Notes under the pieces: model-generated
Seen by the model: the letters and a program-made list of their open reading frames with translations, nothing else
What the model was told of the DNA's origin: nothing
Databases searched by the model: none
Shown: positions 19,110-27,462 of the stretch, one piece after another
How positions within the stretch are numbered: position 1 is the first letter of the stretch
Layout of the letters: the number at the start of each line of letters is the position of its first letter
Translations under genes and position numbers: made by a program
NCBI GenBank assembly: GCA_039025855.1
Contig: JBCCNL010000015.1
Location: 1-64,000 of the forward strand
DNA: 64,000 nt
Source: JBCCOW01 sp039025855
GTDB lineage: Bacteria > Planctomycetota > Phycisphaerae > Phycisphaerales > Phycisphaeraceae
Reading direction: 5' to 3'

Positions 19110-20360
19110 GTGAGCACCAGGCGTCACCCCAAGACCCACCCCCGCTCAACGCCGGCATCCCTGCTGCTATCCGTCTGCGCAATGCTCCTCCTCACGCCAA
19201 ACGCAGCCGCCGAACAACCCGACGCCGACCCGGAACCCGACCCCCACGCCATCACCCCCCACCGCACGGGCACCTTCACCCTCACGCAGCGCGGCGTCCC
19301 CGTCGACCTCTACCTCGAAACCCGCGCCAGCTACCGCCGCCCCGACACCGCACAGCTCCGCACCCGCTACCGCCGCGAAGGCATCAACTGGATCACCGCC
19401 GAGGGCCGGCCCGCCGAATGGCACGTCCACGTCCCCGACGCCTACACCCCCGACACCCCGCACGGCATCCTCGTCTATATCAACTCCGGCAACCACGGCC
19501 GAATCCCCCGCGAGTACACCCCACTGCTCACCCAATTCCGACTCATCGCCATCGGTGCCAACCACTCCGGCAACAAGACCTCCACCGTCATGCGCCACAG
19601 CTGGGCCGTCCAGGCCGCCCGCCTCATCAGCGATCACTACAACACCCACCCCAACCGCGTCTACGTCTTCGGCAACTCCGGCGGCGGACGCGTCACCTCC
19701 CAGGTCATGATCATGGACTGCGACGAGTTCAACGGCGCCATCCCCATGATCGGCACCAACGCCTACCTCAACGTCCCCGTCCCCGACGACCCCGGCAAGC
19801 ATTGGACCGGCTTCTGGACCGACCGCCCCGACCGAAAACGCGTCGCCCACGCCCGCCAGAACACCCGCATCGCCTTCCTCAACGGAAGCAACGACTTCAA
19901 CCAGCCCCAGACCAAAGCCATCTGCGAGGCCTACCGCAAGGACCGCTTCCGCCACGCCGTCTACCTCGAACAGCCCGGCCTCGGACACCGCCCCGCCTCC
20001 GCCGAGTACTTCGCCAAGGCCCTCACCCACCTCGACCGCCCCGTCCTCGAACAAGCCAACGAACTCCACCAACAGGCCTCCCGCAGCGACCAACGCAAAC
20101 GCCCCGGCGACGCCCTGATCGCCTACCGACAGGCCGTCGCGGAGGGCTTCGCCGCCGACTGGATCGACGACGCCACCGCCCGCCTCCAGGAACTCGAAGC
20201 CCGGTACACCGCCGACCTCAACGCCGTCGAGTCCCTGATCCAACCCGGCGCGAAACGCCTCGAAGTCAACCGCGAACTCATCCGCTTCTTCCGCGCCTGG
20301 GGCGACGCCGCCAAACCCGACGTCGATCGCCTCCGCCCCCTCATCCGCGACCTCGACTGA
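19110..20360 (+). CDS. Exported alpha/beta-hydrolase-like protein
   Basis: A 416-residue protein. A GTG start is chosen because GGAGG lies five bases upstream and the resulting N terminus forms a proper signal peptide (basic start, SLLLSVCAMLLL core, NAAAEQ cleavage region). The central domain contains YINSGNHGR and the nucleophile elbow GNSGGGRVTS, then a GSNDF strand and a late His in GLGHRP, in the order of an esterase/depolymerase-type fold. The last 120 residues are helical and TPR-like. The substrate is unknown; polyester or carbohydrate-ester cleavage are options. It may be cotranscribed with floA. Confidence 0.78.
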   Translation: MSTRRHPKTHPRSTPASLLLSVCAMLLLTPNAAAEQPDADPEPDPHAITPHRTGTFTLTQRGVPVDLYLETRASYRRPDTAQLRTRYRREGINWITAEGRPAEWHVHVPDAYTPDTPHGILVYINSGNHGRIPREYTPLLTQFRLIAIGANHSGNKTSTVMRHSWAVQAARLISDHYNTHPNRVYVFGNSGGGRVTSQVMIMDCDEFNGAIPMIGTNAYLNVPVPDDPGKHWTGFWTDRPDRKRVAHARQNTRIAFLNGSNDFNQPQTKAICEAYRKDRFRHAVYLEQPGLGHRPASAEYFAKALTHLDRPVLEQANELHQQASRSDQRKRPGDALIAYRQAVAEGFAADWIDDATARLQELEARYTADLNAVESLIQPGAKRLEVNRELIRFFRAWGDAAKPDVDRLRPLIRDLD

Positions 20361-20472
20361 ATCCAAACCCCAAGTCTGCTCGAACTCACCCCGGCGGGAA
20401 TACCCCAGCGTTGTGAGGCATTCATTCATTCCAGAGTGACAGCATTCACACAACCTCGCCGAGGCCCACGCG

Positions 20473-20706
20473 ATGATCATCCCCTCCCGCACACAACTCA
20501 CGACCTGCCTCGCCCTTGTCGTCTTTGTCTTCGTCACCGTCGGCTGCCAAACCACCCCACCCGAGCCCGCCACACAACCCGCGGCCCAAACCCAGCCCGA
20601 CGAAGAGACCGGCTGGCGTCCTCTGCCCAAACCCGAGCCCCGCAAGACCATCCTCCAAAACCAGCGCGAGAAAGTCAGCCGAATCATCCGCCGCGGCCGC
20701 TACTGA
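20473..20706 (+). CDS. Small lipoprotein
   Basis: A 77-residue protein with a lipoprotein signal (LALVVFVFVTVGC, Cys about 25). The mature part is short and polar: a proline-rich stretch containing PATQPAAQTQPDEE, then a basic end (KVSRIIRRGRY). The function is unknown. Its stop overlaps the stop of the convergent MnmE-like gene by seven bases. Confidence 0.7.
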   Translation: MIIPSRTQLTTCLALVVFVFVTVGCQTTPPEPATQPAAQTQPDEETGWRPLPKPEPRKTILQNQREKVSRIIRRGRY

Positions 20707-21797
20707 TCCGCGCCTAATCCCACGTAACCCGGCAACAGCCCCACCTCCCCCGCCACCACCCGCCGGAGCGTCGGTGTAAACGCCCACAACTCCCCACCCA
20801 CCGCGCTTAAACCAAGCCGCTCCACAACCAACGCCTCCAGCCGTTCGATCCCCACACCCGTCTCCGCGCTCACCGCCAGCGGCCGCTCCGCCGACAACCC
20901 AGTCCTATCCTCCGACGCGTCCCCCGCATCATCCCGTTTGCTGTGCACCCACACATCAATCTCGCGCCCCCCTGTCATCCCCATCCATCCCGCCTCGTCA
21001 CCAAACCCCGTCTCGCTCATCCCCACCACCACCGCTGCCGACTCCAGCAGACCCGCCACCGCCCCCACCGCCCGCTCCTCCACGACATCCCCCGACCCCG
21101 CCCGCAACCCCGGCGTATCCAACCAACGCACCGCGACACCAGCCCTCAACTCCACCACCCCACCCACCCAGTCCCGAGTCGTCCCCGGCCGACCCGACAC
21201 CACACTCACCCTCCGCCCCAGCAGCCGGTTCGTCAGCGTGCTCTTCCCCGCGTTCGGCGGCCCCACCACCACGACCGTCGCCGGCTCAATCAATCGATCC
21301 AACACCCGCGACCGCTCCTCAACAACACCCCAGTCAACCCCATCAACCGACCGCCCCATCCACAACCCAACCTGCTCCGCCAACAACCCCACCGCTGCCG
21401 GGCTCGCCGCCCGCGCCACAGCCGCCAACACCTCCGCTTCCAGACCGCTCCGCGCCTCCGGATAATCCCGCCGCGCGATCGCCAACGCCGACTCACCCTC
21501 GGGCACCGGCCCCACGCCAAGCTCTTTCAAGGCCCCAACCAACGCCCGCAGCACCCCCGCCCCACCGTGCGGCATCAGCTGAATCACCACCCCCTCCGGA
21601 GCTTCCACGACGCCGACCAGCCCATCGTCAATCTCCCCAAACCGCCGCAGCCCCACCCCGCCCGCCGCCGGCAACGCCCGCCCCGTCAACCGCTCCACCG
21701 CCCCGCCCCCCGCTGCCCCGCCAACCTGCACGATCGACACGCCCCCCGCCCGACCCCCCACCGGCGTCATCACCCGAAGCCAAGCCGCCCCGCTCAC
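20700..21797 (-). CDS. MnmE (TrmE)-like GTPase lacking the C-terminal Cys motif
   Basis: A 365-residue GTPase related to the tRNA U34 modification protein MnmE. The GTPase motifs are in order: GPPNAGKST (G1), a PGTTRD-type G2 in GRPGTTRDW, DTPG (G3), HSKRD replacing NKxD (G4) and SAETG (G5). The N-terminal part is a reduced folate-binding-like domain with a PHGG motif. The protein is about 90 residues shorter than MnmE, and the terminal C-x-G-K that is essential in MnmE is absent; it ends GYVGLGADQ. Translation starts at a GTG overlapping the preceding gene. It may be a specialised paralogue. Confidence 0.85.
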   Translation of the reverse strand: MSGAAWLRVMTPVGGRAGGVSIVQVGGAAGGGAVERLTGRALPAAGGVGLRRFGEIDDGLVGVVEAPEGVVIQLMPHGGAGVLRALVGALKELGVGPVPEGESALAIARRDYPEARSGLEAEVLAAVARAASPAAVGLLAEQVGLWMGRSVDGVDWGVVEERSRVLDRLIEPATVVVVGPPNAGKSTLTNRLLGRRVSVVSGRPGTTRDWVGGVVELRAGVAVRWLDTPGLRAGSGDVVEERAVGAVAGLLESAAVVVGMSETGFGDEAGWMGMTGGREIDVWVHSKRDDAGDASEDRTGLSAERPLAVSAETGVGIERLEALVVERLGLSAVGGELWAFTPTLRRVVAGEVGLLPGYVGLGADQ

Positions 21798-22291
21798 CCC
21801 TCACCCCCCGCCTCCGACGCCTGCTCCACCATCGGCCCCAGCCCGGGCCGATTGATCCCCTCCAGCGTCATCGCCAACACCCCCGGGATCGCAAACCGCG
21901 GATCCCCCGAACACAACACCGCCAACGCCGACCCCGTCGCCGCCAGGTCCAACACCCCGAACACCCAGAAGTTCCCCGTCAGATACCCGGTCGGCTTCAC
22001 CACCGCTCCCTCCCAATACCGCTTGTAGCTCTGCATCCGGAAGTAACCCGCCACCAAAAACCCAGGCATCACCAACACCCCCGATGCCGCCAACAACCCC
22101 ATCGCCACACCCGGCCAGTCCAGCACCGGCCCCTGTCCCGTCAGCACCAGCGCCAGCCCCAGCAGCAGCCCGTGCCAGATCAAAAGACCCACCCATAGAC
22201 GTGTCAACATGCGGTGCGCCCGCTCCGGCGTCAGGTCCTCACCCAGACCCGGCGGTGGCCCACCGGCGTCCTCGGTCGGCCCCCCGCTCAC
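21794..22291 (-). CDS. Four-helix membrane protein coupled to coaX
   Basis: A 165-residue protein whose GTG start overlaps the coaX stop (GTGA). After a polar N terminus (about 30 residues, Pro/Gly-rich) it has hydrophobic segments WVGLLIWHGLLLGLALVL, GVAMGLLAASGVLVMPGFLV, and two weaker ones. A conserved-looking Arg/Tyr patch (RMQSYKRYWEG) lies in the middle loop. The family is unknown. It is embedded in a tightly coupled three-gene unit with coaX before it and the MnmE-like gene after it, both with four-base overlaps. Confidence 0.72.
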   Translation of the reverse strand: MSGGPTEDAGGPPPGLGEDLTPERAHRMLTRLWVGLLIWHGLLLGLALVLTGQGPVLDWPGVAMGLLAASGVLVMPGFLVAGYFRMQSYKRYWEGAVVKPTGYLTGNFWVFGVLDLAATGSALAVLCSGDPRFAIPGVLAMTLEGINRPGLGPMVEQASEAGGEG

Positions 22292-23055
22292 TCTTCGAGC
22301 GCCTTCCGCAGCGTCACCGCGATCCCCATCAGCGTCAGGTCCGGCACCACCCGATCCACAAGATCGTCCTCCCGGAACAGCAGGTTCGCATCCCCCCCCG
22401 TCGCGATCACCATCGGGTACTGCCCGTGCACCTCCGCAAACCGCTCGACCAGCTCGTGCACCATCCCCCGCAGCCCGAAGTACACCCCGCTCCGCATCGC
22501 TTCGGTCGTGTTGTGCCCGATCACCTCGGCCGGCCGCTCGAACGTCACCTCCGGCAGCTGGGCCGTCCGCTGGTTCAACGCGTCGAGCTGAAGCTGCGCC
22601 CCCGGCGCGATCGCCCCGCCGTGGAACGTGCCCGCCCCATCCACGAAGTCGACCGTGATCGCTGTGCCCGCATCCACCACCACGCACGCCTGTTTCAAAA
22701 CGTCAAACGCCGCCGCTGCGTTGAGCAACCGGTCCTCACCCACCATCGCCTCGGGGTCGAGCTGCCGACCGATCGGGATGTTCACATCCTCCTCGACCCG
22801 CCGGACCTCGCGCTTGAGGTGACCGCTCAGCGTCTTGGCCACCGGGCTCGCCGCCTGGTGGTTCACCGACGACATCAGCACCACCGCATCATCACGGTGC
22901 GCCAGCGGCGCGAACGCGTGGTCGATCGCCTCGGCGATCTGTCCTTGCCGATCGTTGCGGAACGTTGCCGTCTCGGTGAGCTTGTCCTCGACAAACGCGC
23001 CGACCCGTGTGCGGGTGTTCCCCACGCTCACCGCCAGGAGGTTGATCTGCTGCAT
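22288..23055 (-). CDS. coaX: Type III pantothenate kinase
   Basis: Phosphorylates pantothenate, the first step of coenzyme A synthesis. 255 residues starting at MQQINLLA. Acetate-kinase-fold features: N-terminal VSVGNTRTRVGAF, the central VVDAGTAITVDFVD, HGGAIAPG, SGVYFGLRGMVHEL and VIATGGDA. In the family the first phosphate motif normally reads D-x-G-N-T; the Asp is Ser here. The rest of the active site appears intact, so activity is likely but should not be taken for granted. It is the first gene of a coupled operon with the membrane protein and the MnmE-like GTPase. Confidence 0.88.
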   Translation of the reverse strand: MQQINLLAVSVGNTRTRVGAFVEDKLTETATFRNDRQGQIAEAIDHAFAPLAHRDDAVVLMSSVNHQAASPVAKTLSGHLKREVRRVEEDVNIPIGRQLDPEAMVGEDRLLNAAAAFDVLKQACVVVDAGTAITVDFVDGAGTFHGGAIAPGAQLQLDALNQRTAQLPEVTFERPAEVIGHNTTEAMRSGVYFGLRGMVHELVERFAEVHGQYPMVIATGGDANLLFREDDLVDRVVPDLTLMGIAVTLRKALEE

Positions 23056-23147
23056 GCTCGCTCTGCCCGGGGACGGGCCACACGGCCGCCTCTCGCTTCC
23101 TTGCTCGGAATCTACCACACCCCGCTTCCGCCCGACGGCAGACCGAC

Positions 23148-23735
23148 TTACTCAGCCGGCTGCGTGGCAGGATCACCGGCCGGCTGCGTCGCTGCCTGCT
23201 CCGCCTGCAGCAACGCGCCGATCTGCGCCCGCTGACGGAACGCCACCTGCGCTACATACCGCGCCATCCCGTAGACCACCTCAGCCGACGCGTCGGCCGG
23301 CACCGCCACCTTGAACAACACCAGGAAACGCTCGTCTGGCAGCCGTTCCACACCCCACGACCCCACCGGCAGCGACCCGTTGGTCAACATCATCTGATTG
23401 ATCACCGACTGCTTGATCCCGCCGGTCCCCCGCGCCAGCACCACAAAGATGTTCCGCAACTCCTGCCCCGCCACCGTCAGCCGACGCGAACGGACCACCA
23501 CCGGCATCCCCTGCGCGTCCTCCGGGTTCTGACGAAACCGCACCAGGAAGTCGCCGCTCGGCAGTTCCTCGAACGTCGCCCCCGACTCCGTCAACGCCGC
23601 CCGCAACGACTCGTCGGTCCCCGCAACACCCACACCACCCGCCGGCTGCGTCGCCTGACCCAACGCCGAGCCCACGTACAACCAACCCACCACCAGACTC
23701 ATCACCACGCCCCATCGCTTCCAATCACCAAGCAT
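23148..23735 (-). CDS. Exported protein of unknown function with TQPA segments
   Basis: A 195-residue exported protein. A hydrophobic signal segment (GVVMSLVVGWLYVGSALG) is followed directly by QATQPAGG, a compact alpha/beta domain with the segment SGDFLVRFRQ, and a C-terminal tail AATQPAGDPATQPAE. Two Met-rich helices (INQMMLTNGSLPVG) are visible in the middle. The fold might be of the YbjN/secretion-chaperone kind, but this is a guess. The gene is close to coaX but separated by 92 bases. Confidence 0.65.
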   Translation of the reverse strand: MLGDWKRWGVVMSLVVGWLYVGSALGQATQPAGGVGVAGTDESLRAALTESGATFEELPSGDFLVRFRQNPEDAQGMPVVVRSRRLTVAGQELRNIFVVLARGTGGIKQSVINQMMLTNGSLPVGSWGVERLPDERFLVLFKVAVPADASAEVVYGMARYVAQVAFRQRAQIGALLQAEQAATQPAGDPATQPAE

Positions 23736-23815
23736 CAAGTCGCTCCTTGTACGTCAGCCTTGAAACACTCCGCCCACACCCGCAACCTACCACGATCCAA
23801 CGCCGCCCACCGCCG

Positions 23816-25909
23816 TCACACCCGCGACTGCAGCTCATCCACGATCCCCCGGTCCTCCAGCGTCGTCGTGTCCTGCGTGATCGCTTTGCCCGCCGCGATG
23901 TCCCGCAGCAGCCGACGCATGATCTTCCCCGAACGCGTCTTCGGCAGCCCCGGCGTAAACACAATCAGATCCGGCTTCGTGATCGGGCCCAACTCCGCCG
24001 CAACGTGCTCACGCACCTCGGCCTTGAGCGCCTTGCCTTCTTCCGAATGCGGGGCCGGCAGCTCACCCTGCGGGATCGCAAACGCCGCGATCCCCGTCCC
24101 CTTCACGTCGTGCGGGAACCCCACCACCGCCGACTCCGCCACCGCCTCGTGGCTGTTGATCGCCGCCTCGACCTCCATCGTCCCGATGTTGTGGCCGGCC
24201 ACCACGATCACATCATCGATCCGACCCATGATCCAGAAGTTCCCGTGCTCATCCACCCGCGCCCCGTCCCCGGCCGTGTACATCCCGGGAACCTTGGACC
24301 AATACACATCCAGGAACCGCTCGCGGTCCCCGTAAATCCCCCGCAACATCGACGGCCAGGGCTTCCGCACCACCAGAATCCCGCCCTCGTTGACACCCAC
24401 CTCCTCGCCGTCCGAATTCACCACCGCCGCATCGATCCCCAGGAAAGGCGTCGTGCACGACCCCGGCGTGGTCACCGTCAGCCCCGGCTTCGGCGTCAGC
24501 ATGTGCCCCCCGGTCTCCGTCTGCCACCACGTATCCACAATCGGGCACCGCTCCCCGCCGATCGTCTGGTGATACCAAACCCAAGCCTCCGGGTTGATCG
24601 GCTCGCCAACCGTTCCGAGGAGCCTCAATGAGGACAGGTCATGCTTCCGGGGGTGTTCATCGCCCGCCTTCATGAACGCCCGGATCGCTGTCGGGGCCGT
24701 GTAGAACTGCGTGACCTTGTGCCGCTCGACGATGTCCCAGAACCGGTCCCACTCCGGGAAGTTCGGCGCGCCCTCGTACATCAGTGTGGGTACCCGGTTG
24801 GGCAGGATGCCGTACACGATGTAAGAGTGACCCGTGATCCAGCCGATGTCCGCGGTGCACCAGTACACATCGCTCGTCCCGATCGCCGGGTTCAACGGCC
24901 CGGTCGCCCACGGCTTGCTCCCGCGGTCGTCCGACGCCCCCCTCGGCTTCCGCTTCGGGCCCTCGCCATACCCCCGCAGATCAAAACTGATCCGGCTGGT
25001 CAGATAGGTGTGCGTCAGGTACCCGCCCGTCGTGTGCATGATCCCCTTGGGCTTGCCCGTGCTCCCCGAGGTGTACAGGATGAACAGCAGGTCCTCACTG
25101 TCCATTGGCTCGCAAGGGCACTGCTCCGAAACGCCCTCGACCACATCGCTCCACCACACATCCCGCCCATCCTTCATCGCGACGTCCTGACCCGTGTGCT
25201 TCAAGACCACGCAGGTCTCGACCAGGTCGGTCATCCCCATCGCCTCGTCGCAGTTGCCCTTGAGGTCAACCGTCTTGCCACGACGCCACCCGCCGTCGGC
25301 CGTGATCAACAGCTTCGACTTGCCGTCCTCCACCCGGTCTCGGATCGCCGACGCCGAGAACCCGCCGAAGATGATCGAGTGCGGCGCACCGATCCGCGCA
25401 CAGGCCAGCATCGCGATCGCCAGCTCCGGCACCATCGGCATGTAGATCGTCACCACATCCCCCTTGCCCACGCCCAGCTTCTTGAGCGCATTGGCGAACC
25501 GCGACGTCTCCCGCTGCAAGTCCGCATATGTCAACCGCCGAATCTCCGGCCCACCCCCCCCCTCCGGCCCGACCTTCTCCGACTCCCAGATGATCGCCAC
25601 CCGGTCCCCAAACCCCGCGTCCACCTGCCGGTCCACCGCGTTGTCACACGCGTTGAGCTTCCCACCCACAAACCACTTCGCGTCCGGCGCGTCCCACTCC
25701 AGCACCTTGTCCCAAGGCTCCATCCACCGCAGCTGACCCGCCACATCCCCCCAGAACGCCTCGGGCTGGTCGATCGATCGCCGGTACATCCGGTCGTAGA
25801 CCTCACGGTTTGAGATCAACGCCTGCTCGGCAAACGCCGTCGGCGGCGGGAACCGTCGCGACTCGTGCAGGACCGACTCGATCGACGTGGGGGCAGCGGC
25901 TTCGGCCAT
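23816..25909 (-). CDS. acs: Acetyl-CoA synthetase
   Basis: Activates acetate to acetyl-CoA through acetyl-AMP. 697 residues, about 45 more than the E. coli enzyme. ANL-superfamily motifs are present: the A3 loop YTSGSTGKPKG, the WWQTETGG substrate/ATP motif, TAGDGARVDEHGNFWIMGRIDD with the hinge Asp, and the acetylatable Lys in PKTRSGKIMRR near the C terminus. Part of the extra length is a polar loop of about 30 residues (around GPKRKPRGASDDRGSKP) just before SDVYWCTADIGW. An ATG start gives the expected N terminus. Confidence 0.97.
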   Translation of the reverse strand: MAEAAAPTSIESVLHESRRFPPPTAFAEQALISNREVYDRMYRRSIDQPEAFWGDVAGQLRWMEPWDKVLEWDAPDAKWFVGGKLNACDNAVDRQVDAGFGDRVAIIWESEKVGPEGGGGPEIRRLTYADLQRETSRFANALKKLGVGKGDVVTIYMPMVPELAIAMLACARIGAPHSIIFGGFSASAIRDRVEDGKSKLLITADGGWRRGKTVDLKGNCDEAMGMTDLVETCVVLKHTGQDVAMKDGRDVWWSDVVEGVSEQCPCEPMDSEDLLFILYTSGSTGKPKGIMHTTGGYLTHTYLTSRISFDLRGYGEGPKRKPRGASDDRGSKPWATGPLNPAIGTSDVYWCTADIGWITGHSYIVYGILPNRVPTLMYEGAPNFPEWDRFWDIVERHKVTQFYTAPTAIRAFMKAGDEHPRKHDLSSLRLLGTVGEPINPEAWVWYHQTIGGERCPIVDTWWQTETGGHMLTPKPGLTVTTPGSCTTPFLGIDAAVVNSDGEEVGVNEGGILVVRKPWPSMLRGIYGDRERFLDVYWSKVPGMYTAGDGARVDEHGNFWIMGRIDDVIVVAGHNIGTMEVEAAINSHEAVAESAVVGFPHDVKGTGIAAFAIPQGELPAPHSEEGKALKAEVREHVAAELGPITKPDLIVFTPGLPKTRSGKIMRRLLRDIAAGKAITQDTTTLEDRGIVDELQSRV

Positions 25910-26001
25910 GCGACATACTCCAAGAACAAGAAAACACCGTGCGGAAAGGCTCCGCCAGACTACCCCCCAGCCCGCAACCGCTCAACACCTACCATCCCCG
26001 C

Positions 26002-26484
26002 GTGCCGCTCATCCTCGACGCCTACAACCTCCTCCACGCCGAGAAGCCCGACGCGCTAGCCGGCCTCGACGAGCCCACGCTCTGCCGTGTCCTCGACGCC
26101 TCACCCCTCGCGCGACCGGGTGTGACGGTCGTCTGCGACGGCCGACCCAAGCCCCACTCGCTTCATCCGGACGCCCTCGACCATGTCGATCTCCGCTTCA
26201 GCCACGACGAATCCGCCGACGCCGTGATCGTCCGCATGGTCCACCAGCACTCCGCCCCCAAATCCCTGACTGTCGTCACCGACGACCGCCAGATCGCCGC
26301 CCTGATCAAACGCCGAAGAGCTCGTCACCAGTCCTGCCACGCCTTCCTCACCACCCTAGCCCGCCTCGCCCCCATCACCCCACCCTCTAACCGACCCACC
26401 AAAGCCAAGCCCCACGTCGACTCCCTCGGCGAAGCCCAGACCCGCGCCTGGCTTAAAGCCTTCGGCCTGGAAGACCACGCCTGA
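26002..26484 (+). CDS. NYN domain (YacP-like) putative RNase
   Basis: A 160-residue protein starting at a GTG (VPLILDAYNLLH). The NYN/PIN-like fold is supported by the N-terminal strand ILDAYNLL with its Asp, VVCDGRPKP, DESADAVIV and VVTDDRQI, which place the acidic residues expected of the metal site. Family members such as Rae1/YacP are ribosome-associated or metal-dependent endoribonucleases. The gene is divergent from acs and convergent with the next gene, so no operon partner helps the assignment. Confidence 0.78.
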   Translation: MPLILDAYNLLHAEKPDALAGLDEPTLCRVLDASPLARPGVTVVCDGRPKPHSLHPDALDHVDLRFSHDESADAVIVRMVHQHSAPKSLTVVTDDRQIAALIKRRRARHQSCHAFLTTLARLAPITPPSNRPTKAKPHVDSLGEAQTRAWLKAFGLEDHA

Positions 26485-26507
26485 CGTCCCCCGACTTCGG
26501 CGGCCGA

Positions 26508-27434
26508 TCAATCCCGCTCCTGGACCACGACCGGTCGCGTATCCATCTTCTTCAGCTGCTCGATCGGGCCAAACGCCACCGCCTCCACCACCACGCCCAC
26601 CGGGCCATCCGGCCGCCCCGACCGCACCTCCCGGTGCACGAGCAGCCCTGGAACCTCCGCGCTGATCCATCGCCGCTCGTAATTCATCCCCACCCCACCC
26701 CTCGTCTCAAACCGCGACACCACCGTTTCGAGATAGCACGCGACCTGACGCCCCGCCACCTCACGCATCACCGGATCGGGATGCAGCTCGACCAGCTGCT
26801 GGCCCCGCGACCGCCGCTCACCCGGGCGATACACCGACTTCTCCACCCGCACCACGGACGGGTCAAGCCACAGGCCACCCCTGGACGGCTCGAACTCGAC
26901 CGTCCGCCCCAGCCATTGGCGATCGGGGTGGTGGTACACCCGCCACACGTTCCGCCATCCGTGACGAACCTCTTCGTAGCGGCTCTCCAGCAGCTGCGTC
27001 TTTCGGCCCAGCCACTCACGCCGTACCGGCCGGTCACGATGCTTGACTTCCAAACCCTCACGCACGCCCGCCACCGACACCGGGTGGCTATGGTTCCCAA
27101 CGCTGTAAGACCCCTGCTTGTCGCCCCAACTACGCACCATGAGCCGCACGCCGCGTGACCGCTCGGTAGGCCCATCCACCCACACTGTGCTGAACGTCCC
27201 GTCCCGCTGCACCCCCACAGCCCCCGTGACGACGACCTTGACCACAGAACCCTGACCGACCGGGGTGTAGCTCCACCGGCCCATCCGTTCCGGAGCATGC
27301 AACAACTCAATGGCGTCGTCACCCAACGATAACCCAGCCCCGGCCCACAAAACCAGACAGATGGCCCAGCGGGCAAGAACCCCGAACGGCACGCGCACTG
27401 TTCCTCTACACGAGCACGTCATCACCACCGTCAT
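26508..27434 (-). CDS. Exported protein of unknown function
   Basis: A 308-residue protein. The N terminus has an export signal (VLARWAICLVLWAGAGLSLGDD), and no further membrane segment is seen. The rest is rich in Arg, Val and Trp, with repeated beta-strand-like pieces and a basic region (SVYRPGERRSRGQQLVELHPDP). Two segments, YEEVRHGWRNVWRVYHHPDRQWLG and FGPIEQLKKMDTRPVV, look like conserved blocks. No family is recognised. It lies just downstream of the serine hydrolase gene on the same strand (28 bases), and so may share its transcript. Confidence 0.68.
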   Translation of the reverse strand: MTVVMTCSCRGTVRVPFGVLARWAICLVLWAGAGLSLGDDAIELLHAPERMGRWSYTPVGQGSVVKVVVTGAVGVQRDGTFSTVWVDGPTERSRGVRLMVRSWGDKQGSYSVGNHSHPVSVAGVREGLEVKHRDRPVRREWLGRKTQLLESRYEEVRHGWRNVWRVYHHPDRQWLGRTVEFEPSRGGLWLDPSVVRVEKSVYRPGERRSRGQQLVELHPDPVMREVAGRQVACYLETVVSRFETRGGVGMNYERRWISAEVPGLLVHREVRSGRPDGPVGVVVEAVAFGPIEQLKKMDTRPVVVQERD

Positions 27435-27462
27435 GCTGCATCGCCTCCGCCTGATTAATCGC

